This document shows positions 1-5,411 of a stretch of DNA of 6,809 bases, piece after piece; the first letter of the stretch is position 1; every line of letters starts with the position of its first letter. A program made the position numbers and the translations under genes. The stretch is taken from positions 1 through 6,809 of the forward strand of contig JAGODU010000204.1 in NCBI GenBank assembly GCA_017998095.1, written 5' to 3'. A model generated the notes under the pieces. That model ran no database searches. It saw only the letters and a list, made by a program, of their open reading frames with translations, and was not told the DNA's origin. The stretch is from Prolixibacteraceae bacterium (GTDB taxonomy: Bacteria; Bacteroidota; Bacteroidia; Bacteroidales; Prolixibacteraceae).

Positions 1-1
1 A

Positions 2-1153
2 TATATAATAAAAACCTCTAAGTGGTTTTCCCTCATCATGCCGATCATTGTTCTTTTTTTTCAGGATAACGGATTGTCGATGACTGAGATATTCTGGCTT
101 AAATCAGTTTATTCAATTGCAATAGTGACTGTTGAAATTCCTTCAGGATACTTTGCTGATGTGATTGGAAGAAAGAGAACTCTGATAATAGGAACTTTAC
201 TTACTGCATTTGGTTTTTCAATATATAGCGTTTCATTTGGGTTCTGGCAGTTTTTGATTGCTGAGCTTGTTTTGGGGATAGGACAAAGCTTTATATCGGG
301 AGCTGATTCTGCCATGCTTTATGATTCACTTAAAAATGAAAATCGGGAAAGTGAATATATTAAATACGAAGGAAGGGTTATTTCGGTAGGAAATTTTTCT
401 GAAGCTGCTGCCGGAATAATTGGAGGTTTGATTGCAATGATCAGTCTTAGGACACCATTTATTGCACAAGTAGTTGTTTCATTGATATCTATACCTGCAG
501 CACTCACTCTTTATGAACCTGAATACAGTATAAAAAACAGGAAAAAAGGATTTACCGATATTTTTAAAGTTTTGAAGTTTTCACTAATAGAAAACCACAG
601 GCTTCGTAATTTTATACTTTTCTCATCGCTTGTTGGATCAGCAACATTAATCTTTGCCTGGTTTATACAACCTTTGCTAATTGAAATTAGTCTGCCGCTA
701 GCAATGTTTGGAGTAGTGTGGACAGTACTCAATCTCACTGCAGGGACCTCGTCCTTTTTTGCACACAAAATTGAAAGTATGTTTACGGAGAAGCAAACAA
801 CAGGTTTCATAATGGTTTCGCTTTCGGCAGGATTTATAATTACAGGATTTACAATAAGCTACATTGCTTTGCCGATTATCTTCATAATATACCTCATAAG
901 AGGGATGGCAACCCCTGTGCTAAAAGATTATGTACACAGCATGATAGATTCAGACATCAGGGCAACAGTACTTTCATTGAGGGATATGTTTATCAGAATT
1001 TTCTTTGCAATTCTTGGTCCGTTGTTGGGGTGGACAATAGATAATTATTCGTTAAAGACGGGCTTCATATCAGCAGGGTTAATATTTTTAATTTCAGGAG
1101 CTGTTCTATACCTGATAACTTACTATTCAAAAACTAGTTCCAGGTCATCATAA
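2..1153 (+). CDS. MFS transporter, 5'-partial (N-terminus outside the window)
   Basis: Major facilitator superfamily inner-membrane transporter, probably a proton-coupled exporter; the substrate cannot be read from sequence. The frame is open to the left edge (first whole codon at 2-4), and the residues before the internal ATG at 38 continue a normal MFS first helix (WFSLIMPIIVLFF). That ATG is therefore probably internal, and only a few to about twenty N-terminal residues are missing. The protein is a chain of hydrophobic helices, roughly 11 visible. The MFS motif A loop between helices 2 and 3 lies at nt 146-178 (G-Y-F-A-D-x-I-G-R-K-R). A hydrophilic central loop (PEYSIKNRKKGF, around nt 520-555) separates the two six-helix halves. 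The sequence DSAMLYDSL after helix 4 is typical of a Bacteroidota MFS group, by my recollection of the family. The gene ends with TAA at 1151-1153, its last 31 bp overlapping the convergent MBL gene. No terminator is visible. Confidence 0.9.
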   Translation, partial: YIIKTSKWFSLIMPIIVLFFQDNGLSMTEIFWLKSVYSIAIVTVEIPSGYFADVIGRKRTLIIGTLLTAFGFSIYSVSFGFWQFLIAELVLGIGQSFISGADSAMLYDSLKNENRESEYIKYEGRVISVGNFSEAAAGIIGGLIAMISLRTPFIAQVVVSLISIPAALTLYEPEYSIKNRKKGFTDIFKVLKFSLIENHRLRNFILFSSLVGSATLIFAWFIQPLLIEISLPLAMFGVVWTVLNLTAGTSSFFAHKIESMFTEKQTTGFIMVSLSAGFIITGFTISYIALPIIFIIYLIRGMATPVLKDYVHSMIDSDIRATVLSLRDMFIRIFFAILGPLLGWTIDNYSLKTGFISAGLIFLISGAVLYLITYYSKTSSRSS

Positions 1154-1887
1154 GCAAATTGAACCCCATCGCTAAGTTCTTTAGAAATTTCACTATACAA
1201 GCCCATCTGGTGACTGACATGAGTTAAATAAGTCATTTCTGGTTTAACCTTTTCAACAAGCTTCAGAGCTTCGCTAAGGGTCATGTGAGTTAAATGATCC
1301 TGTTTCCGGAGAGCATTTACAACCAATACTTTTAATCCTTTTAATTTTTCTATTTCAGCATCCTTAATTTCCTTAATATCCGTCATATAAGCAAAATTAC
1401 CGATTCTGAAACCATACACAGGAAGCTTATGGTGATATCCTCTGACAGGAATTATTTCAGTATTAGCAATGAAAAATGGTTTATCCTTTAGTTCAATAAG
1501 ATTCATTTGAGGGATTCCTGGATATTTATTATTATCAAAGACATAGGAAAAAACTTTTTTAACAGATTCCTGCACTCTTCTTTCAGCATATATATCAGTA
1601 GCATGTTTCTGGACCCAGTTAAAAGATCTTATTTCATCAAGACCTGCAATATGGTCGTAGTGTTCGTGAGTAAGCAGGATAGCAGAAAGTCGTTTGACTT
1701 TAGCATTAAGCATTTGTTGCCGAAAATCGGGACCTGCATCAATTACAAGTGTTAATCCATCAACTTCAACAAGCATTGAAGCCCTTAATCTTTTGTCCTT
1801 CTCATCAGAAGAGCGGCAAACTTCACAATTACATGCTACAACAGGTACTCCCTGAGAAGTACCGGTTCCTAAAAATCTAACTTTCAA
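1123..1887 (-). CDS. PhnP-type MBL-fold metallo-hydrolase
   Basis: Cytoplasmic metallo-beta-lactamase-fold phosphodiesterase, 254 aa, the usual length for PhnP-like proteins. The N-terminus MKVRFLGTGTSQGVP is the family's first strand. The metal site is complete: H74-x-H76-x-D78-H79, then H152/H153, D170 and H223. C19-x-C21-x-x-C24 with H226 matches the extra structural zinc site known in E. coli PhnP, and H201 sits where PhnP has a catalytic histidine. PhnP cleaves 5-phosphoribosyl 1,2-cyclic phosphate, but no phn genes are nearby, so the substrate here is open; tRNase Z and lipoate/octanoate-related MBL paralogues are less likely. The start codon is TTG (1885-1887). An in-frame TAA lies two codons upstream, so no earlier start exists, and the family N-terminus is complete from this TTG. 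It is transcribed alone, divergently from the methyltransferase gene. Confidence 0.88.
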   Translation of the reverse strand: MKVRFLGTGTSQGVPVVACNCEVCRSSDEKDKRLRASMLVEVDGLTLVIDAGPDFRQQMLNAKVKRLSAILLTHEHYDHIAGLDEIRSFNWVQKHATDIYAERRVQESVKKVFSYVFDNNKYPGIPQMNLIELKDKPFFIANTEIIPVRGYHHKLPVYGFRIGNFAYMTDIKEIKDAEIEKLKGLKVLVVNALRKQDHLTHMTLSEALKLVEKVKPEMTYLTHVSHQMGLYSEISKELSDGVQFAYDDLELVFE

Positions 1888-1908
1888 GGCTTATTATTTT
1901 ATATAATA

Positions 1909-1938
1909 CAAAAATAACTTACTGATTCAATGTTTCAA
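1909..1938 (-). promoter_or_regulatory. Predicted Bacteroidota promoter of the MBL hydrolase gene
   Basis: Read on the - strand, TATTTTTG (1916 down to 1909) is a perfect match to the -7 consensus TAnnTTTG. A TTG at 1938-1936 provides a -33 element with a 19 bp spacer. Transcription would begin near 1902, leaving a leader of only about 15 nt before the TTG start codon. Confidence 0.6.
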
Positions 1939-1950
1939 TCATAATTGATG

Positions 1951-1958
1951 TATTTTTG
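1951..1958 (+). promoter_or_regulatory. Predicted -7 element of the methyltransferase gene
   Basis: TATTTTTG matches TAnnTTTG exactly and lies 16 bp before the ATG at 1975, so the transcript would have a leader of about 10 nt. No good -33 TTG is found at the expected distance; the nearest T-rich match is at 1931-1936. The call rests on the -7 element alone. It is a mirror image of the -7 element of the divergent gene. Confidence 0.45.
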
Positions 1959-1974
1959 AGCCAAATATTTCAAC

Positions 1975-2679
1975 ATGGCAGGAAGACTATATTTAATACC
2001 AACGACATTAGGTGATGATAATCCATTCAAGGTTTTACCTTCTGACATTAAAGCAGTAATAGGTTCAATCAAGAATTATCTTGTAGAAGACGAAAGGACA
2101 GCAAGGCGCTTTTTAAAAAAAGTTGACAAGGACATCGTAATTGATGAGTTAAAGTTTAATGAAATAAACAAGCGCACGCGTCATGATGACATGGTTGAAT
2201 TTCTTTCAGTAACACAAGCGGGTGAGGATGTTGGAATAATATCTGAAGCAGGTTGTCCGGGCATTGCTGATCCGGGATCAGATGCTGTAAGGGTTGCACA
2301 CCAGAAAGGGATAGAAGTAAGGCCACTTGTCGGACCTTCATCAATTTTGCTATCATTAATGGCTTCTGGATTAAATGGTCAGAGTTTTGCATTTGCAGGA
2401 TACATACCAATCAAGCATCCTGCAAGAGGTAAAGTAATCAGACATCTGGAACACAGGGTTTATTATGAAGATCAGACACAAATTTTTATTGAGACACCAT
2501 ATAGAAACAATTCATTAATAAATGATTTGGTAAGAACCCTTGATGAAAAAACATTATTATGCATTGCCTGTGATCTGACAAATGAAAATGAATTCATTAA
2601 AACACTGCCGGTTCGGGAATGGAAGAAGAATATTCCTGATATCAATAAGCGCCCTGCAATATTTCTTATAGGGAAGTAA
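1975..2679 (+). CDS. RsmI-like SAM-dependent methyltransferase (tetrapyrrole methylase fold), short form
   Basis: Member of the tetrapyrrole-methylase/RsmI superfamily, 234 aa, cytoplasmic. RsmI 2'-O-methylates C1402 of 16S rRNA. Visible RsmI-type motifs in order: GRLYLIPTTLG (3-13), VEDERTARR (37-45, matching RsmI VEDTRxTxx), the SAM-binding block SEAGCPGIADPGSDAVR (90-106), GPSS (120-123), GYIP (142-145), ETPYRNN (173-179) and the end PAIFLIGK. It differs from canonical RsmI in having EAGCPGIADPG for DAGTPLISDPG. It also stops right after the fold, without the extra C-terminal segment that makes RsmI about 280 aa. I infer a paralogous subfamily rather than the housekeeping rsmI, so I give no symbol; the RNA target is unknown. 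The start ATG follows a strong -7 element and has no Shine-Dalgarno sequence. The stop lies 4 bp from the stop of the convergent Nudix gene. Confidence 0.85.
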   Translation: MAGRLYLIPTTLGDDNPFKVLPSDIKAVIGSIKNYLVEDERTARRFLKKVDKDIVIDELKFNEINKRTRHDDMVEFLSVTQAGEDVGIISEAGCPGIADPGSDAVRVAHQKGIEVRPLVGPSSILLSLMASGLNGQSFAFAGYIPIKHPARGKVIRHLEHRVYYEDQTQIFIETPYRNNSLINDLVRTLDEKTLLCIACDLTNENEFIKTLPVREWKKNIPDINKRPAIFLIGK

Positions 2680-2683
2680 TAAA

Positions 2684-3763
2684 TCAGAAGATTTTATTTT
2701 TCAATTGGTTGTTATACTCCATTTCAAAGTTAGGAGTAAAAACACCTTTGCCCAGATTATCTTCAATTTGTTTGCGACTCCAGAATTTACCTTCAGTAAC
2801 TTCTTCGGAATGAAGGTTAATCTTTTTATAATCGTAAGAAATGAAAGAATAAACCATTTCCTTTTCTACTTCGCTTTCAAATATATAATGTCCGATAGAT
2901 TTTGCTGAAAAATCTTTAAGCCCAATCTCTTCCCAGGCTTCCCGCTGGAGGGCGGTTTTAACATCTTCACCAAAAGCAATATGTCCTCCGACGGCAGTAT
3001 CCCACTTTCCGGGCTGGATAATCTTAGTTTCCGGTCTTTTTTGCAGGAACAGATGTTTATGTGGATTCATAACATGAAGATGAACAACAGGATGAAGATA
3101 TTTCTGTCCTCCATGGCAAACCGATCTTAAAGCTTTTCCTGTTACTCTCCCCTCTTCATCAACAATTGGTAACCATTCTTCATCTTCAAATTGGACGACT
3201 TGATTTTTAACTTTCATTTTTTGATGAACAAGTTCATAAATGAAATATATCCCAAAAATTATATAGAATAGTCCCCCGCTTATAAAAGCCCAGGCTTCTT
3301 TTGACATGAAGAAAGCAGAATAAACGACAAGTAGAGTATGGGCAGTAAAAATAAAAAACATCACTCTCAGAGTTTCTTTAAATTTCTTTTGAACCTCATC
3401 CGTGATTTCCATTCCCTTCATATACCGCTGAGACATACCTCCAACAATATTGAATTTCGTAAACGCCGAGAAAGCAAGAATAGCGCAAAGAATAGCTTCA
3501 ATAACGGCAGGTTTTATTTTGAAGAAGATATCGTTATTAAGGAGAATCGACACTCCCCCGAGAGCAATAAGTAGAGCAGTATCGAGGATAATAAATTTAT
3601 CGAGTCGTTTTTCCTTGAAATAAGTATATACCAATTCCAGAATTCCAATTATGAGGGCAACAGCAAGACCGACTTTAGTTCCCCACAATTCATCAGCAGC
3701 AATAAAAACGAATAAAGGAATAAATCCTGGCAGAAGTTTTTTAATAAGATCGGAACGGTTCAC
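2684..3763 (-). CDS. YciB/IspZ-like membrane domain fused to a Nudix hydrolase
   Basis: A 359-aa two-domain protein. Residues 1-180 form about six hydrophobic helices (around 12-27, 30-48, 58-75, 86-104, 133-151 and 157-178). Their pattern resembles the YciB/IspZ septation family: PLFVFIAADELWGTK, then YFKEKRLDK, then GGVSILLNNDIFFKIKPAVIE. Residues about 195-359 are a Nudix domain with the full box G260-x5-E266-x7-R274-E275-x-x-E278-E279-x-G281-L282. Its preceding segment (VDEEGRVTGKALRSVCHG, then LHPVVHLHV, QKR and GKWDTAVGG) is of the IDI/YfcD type. An even helix count after a basic N-terminus puts the catalytic domain in the cytoplasm. The substrate is unknown; a nucleoside or isoprenoid diphosphate is plausible by family. 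The start is GTG (3761-3763), with no Met until residue 110 and the YciB-like start intact. It lies 10 bp after the nrnA stop, so it is very probably co-transcribed. Confidence 0.85.
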   Translation of the reverse strand: MNRSDLIKKLLPGFIPLFVFIAADELWGTKVGLAVALIIGILELVYTYFKEKRLDKFIILDTALLIALGGVSILLNNDIFFKIKPAVIEAILCAILAFSAFTKFNIVGGMSQRYMKGMEITDEVQKKFKETLRVMFFIFTAHTLLVVYSAFFMSKEAWAFISGGLFYIIFGIYFIYELVHQKMKVKNQVVQFEDEEWLPIVDEEGRVTGKALRSVCHGGQKYLHPVVHLHVMNPHKHLFLQKRPETKIIQPGKWDTAVGGHIAFGEDVKTALQREAWEEIGLKDFSAKSIGHYIFESEVEKEMVYSFISYDYKKINLHSEEVTEGKFWSRKQIEDNLGKGVFTPNFEMEYNNQLKNKIF

Positions 3764-3773
3764 AACAAATAAG

Positions 3774-4805
3774 TTAAAAACTGTTTAATAAATCGTTTTT
3801 ATATTCAACAAGAAGAGATTCAAACTGGCATACGGCATCATCCAGCGATAAGCTTGAAGAACCACCGGAAGCATTAATATGGCCTCCCCCTTTATAATAT
3901 TTTCTGGCAAAATCGTTAGTCGAGAATGTACCTTTTGAACGAAGAGACACTTTAACCTGATCTTCTTTTTCAAGAAAAAGCACACAAAAAACAATTCCCT
4001 TAACCATAAGAGGATAATTAACTAATCCTTCAGTATCGCCGGGCTGAAAGTTAAACCTGGTTAATTCTTCTTTACTTAAACTAATATATCCGCTTCTGAA
4101 TTCAGGAAGAATAACCATTTTTTCTTTAAGGCTGTGTCCAATAAGTCTCCAGCGATCTTCAGAAAAAGTATGATAAACATTTGAATGAATAAGGTCTTTA
4201 TCGATACCTTTTTCCAAAAGCTTAGCAATTATATGGTATGTTTCAGGTTCTGAGGCATTATAACTAAAATTCCCGGTGTCGGTCATCATGCCTGCATAAA
4301 TAGCATCAGCAGCTTCCTTATCGAGGAAATCGTAATAGCCGGCTTCTTCAATAACTTTAAACAGCAATTCGCAGGTTGAACTTGCAGAAGTACAAGAAAT
4401 AACAAGATCACATTCAGCTTTTGGATCAGGATGATGATCAATCATCACCTTGTAGCCTTTAAAATCTTTCAGAAAATCTTTGATACCATCTCCCCTTTCA
4501 AAATCATTAAAATCGAGACAAAAGAGAGTATCGGCGTTTTGGAAAACTGATTTTGCCTTTTCACTTTCCTTTTCGTTATCAGTAATAAGTTCAACTCCTC
4601 CCATCCATTGCAGGAAATCAGGAATATCGTTAGGAATAACAATAAAAGGGTTTTTACCTTTGTTTCTCAAAATCTTAAGGAGAGCAACAGCAGAGCCAAT
4701 TGCATCACCATCCGGATTAACATGGGAAACGATAACTGAAGTATCTGACTTTTCAACAATTTCTTTAAAACTCTTTATCTTAATTTGCCCGATTTCGCTT
4801 TTCAT
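3774..4805 (-). CDS. nrnA: NrnA-type DHH phosphoesterase (oligoribonuclease / pAp phosphatase)
   Basis: Cytoplasmic DHH-DHHA1 phosphoesterase, 343 aa. By family knowledge it degrades 2-5-mer nanoRNAs from the 5' end and dephosphorylates 3'-phosphoadenosine 5'-phosphate, replacing Orn where that is absent. Motifs counted from the ATG: H28-x-N-P-D32-G-D34 (I), D98-x-N (II), D123-H124-H125 (III), T175-D176-T-G-N-F (IV), and the DHHA1 glycine-rich loop GGGHINASGG (306-315), which binds the nucleotide. The metal ligands are complete. The chosen start is ATG at 4803-4805. An in-frame TTG eight codons upstream (4827-4829) is rejected because it lies inside the predicted -7 element. It is first in a two-gene operon with the YciB-Nudix fusion 10 bp downstream, and divergent from ndk. 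It could also be a c-di-AMP/pGpG-type DHH phosphodiesterase, but the length and lack of GGDEF or TM domains favour NrnA. Confidence 0.92.
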   Translation of the reverse strand: MKSEIGQIKIKSFKEIVEKSDTSVIVSHVNPDGDAIGSAVALLKILRNKGKNPFIVIPNDIPDFLQWMGGVELITDNEKESEKAKSVFQNADTLFCLDFNDFERGDGIKDFLKDFKGYKVMIDHHPDPKAECDLVISCTSASSTCELLFKVIEEAGYYDFLDKEAADAIYAGMMTDTGNFSYNASEPETYHIIAKLLEKGIDKDLIHSNVYHTFSEDRWRLIGHSLKEKMVILPEFRSGYISLSKEELTRFNFQPGDTEGLVNYPLMVKGIVFCVLFLEKEDQVKVSLRSKGTFSTNDFARKYYKGGGHINASGGSSSLSLDDAVCQFESLLVEYKNDLLNSF

Positions 4806-4826
4806 TTTGTAAACTTGCAAGAAATA

Positions 4827-4834
4827 CAAAGATA
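4827..4834 (-). promoter_or_regulatory. Predicted -7 element of the nrnA operon
   Basis: On the - strand TATCTTTG (4834 down to 4827) matches TAnnTTTG exactly, 21 bp before the nrnA ATG. No TTG is present at the expected -33 distance, so support comes from the -7 box and its position only. It sits in the 76 bp divergent region shared with ndk. No comparable + strand box was found for ndk. Confidence 0.45.
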
Positions 4835-4881
4835 AAATTTCATTTTACGAATAATAAACAGACCTGTAAAATAATGATATT

Positions 4882-5310
4882 ATGAGAACTGATTTAACTT
4901 TCACAATTGTCAAGCCTACAGCGTTCAACAAAGGTCAGCTCGGGCAAATAGTTGATCTTATATTGAAAAATGGATTTAAGATCGTAGGGATGAAAATGAC
5001 GAAGATGGATAAAGAAAAGGCTGAAAGCTTTTACGGAGTGCATAGAGAAAAACCTTTTTTTGAAAGCGTAGTTAAATATATGACATCCGGTCCAATAGTA
5101 GTTGCAGTACTGCAAAAGGAAAATGCAATAGCAGATTATCGTGAGCTGATTGGAGAAACAGACCCATTGAAGGCAAAATACGGGACAATAAGAAAGATGT
5201 ATGCTGAATCGAAAGAAGCAAACGCTGTACATGGATCTGACAGTGATGAAAATGCAATGATTGAAATCAGTCAGTTTTTTTCCATTGAAGAACTTTTACT
5301 TGAGAATTAA
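4882..5310 (+). CDS. ndk: Nucleoside diphosphate kinase
   Basis: Cytoplasmic kinase, 142 aa, the standard bacterial length. It transfers the gamma-phosphate of ATP to other NDPs through a phosphohistidine, supplying NTPs and dNTPs. The active-site signature N114-A-V-H117-G-S-D-S-D is intact, with H117 the phosphorylated histidine. The other family residues are present: K11 in TIVKP, Y51 and H54 in YGVH, F59, R87, T93-D94, R104 and N114. The ATG at 4882 gives the typical compact N-terminus; the ATG at 4874 is out of frame. No Shine-Dalgarno sequence is visible. The gene is monocistronic: nrnA diverges upstream and a strong hairpin terminator follows 19 bp after the stop. There is nothing unusual in the protein. 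Confidence 0.98.
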   Translation: MRTDLTFTIVKPTAFNKGQLGQIVDLILKNGFKIVGMKMTKMDKEKAESFYGVHREKPFFESVVKYMTSGPIVVAVLQKENAIADYRELIGETDPLKAKYGTIRKMYAESKEANAVHGSDSDENAMIEISQFFSIEELLLEN

Positions 5311-5329
5311 ATATCACTATTTAATAACG

Positions 5330-5355
5330 GAAGCCGCTAATGCGGCTTCTTAAAT
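5330..5355 (+). terminator. Intrinsic terminator after ndk
   Basis: A perfect 8-bp inverted repeat, GAAGCCGC (5330-5337) and GCGGCTTC (5342-5349), closes a TAAT loop. It is followed by TTAAATTT, an AT-rich but interrupted U-tract. It lies 19 bp after the ndk stop and before the next gene, which therefore probably has its own promoter. Confidence 0.85.
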
Positions 5356-5411
5356 TTATAAAATTTACATTTTTTAAGTTAACTTTATCCCAGCTAATCT
5401 ATAAACCTAAG

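Noticed and set aside
38..40. ATG as the true start of the MFS gene
   Set aside because: The frame is open to the window edge and the upstream residues continue a normal first transmembrane helix, so this Met is probably internal.
4480..4812. 110-codon + strand open frame opposite nrnA
   Set aside because: It is antisense to conserved DHH motifs of nrnA, and its product shows no recognisable domain; it is a shadow frame.
4806..4829. Eight-codon N-terminal extension of NrnA from a TTG codon
   Set aside because: The TTG falls inside the predicted -7 box TATCTTTG, and the ATG at 4805 already gives a complete family N-terminus.
4894..5232. 112-codon - strand open frame opposite ndk
   Set aside because: It lies wholly within ndk, whose catalytic residues are intact; the Cys/Phe/Tyr-rich product looks like a reverse-complement artefact.
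5376..5385. Perfect palindrome AAGTTAACTT upstream of the DUF5686 gene
   Set aside because: Ten AT-rich bases forming a palindrome are expected by chance in sequence of this composition; there is no second copy or other support for an operator.
5380..5387. TAACTTTA as a -7 box for the DUF5686 gene
   Set aside because: It lacks the final G of TAnnTTTG and has no TTG at the -33 distance; too weak to call as a feature.
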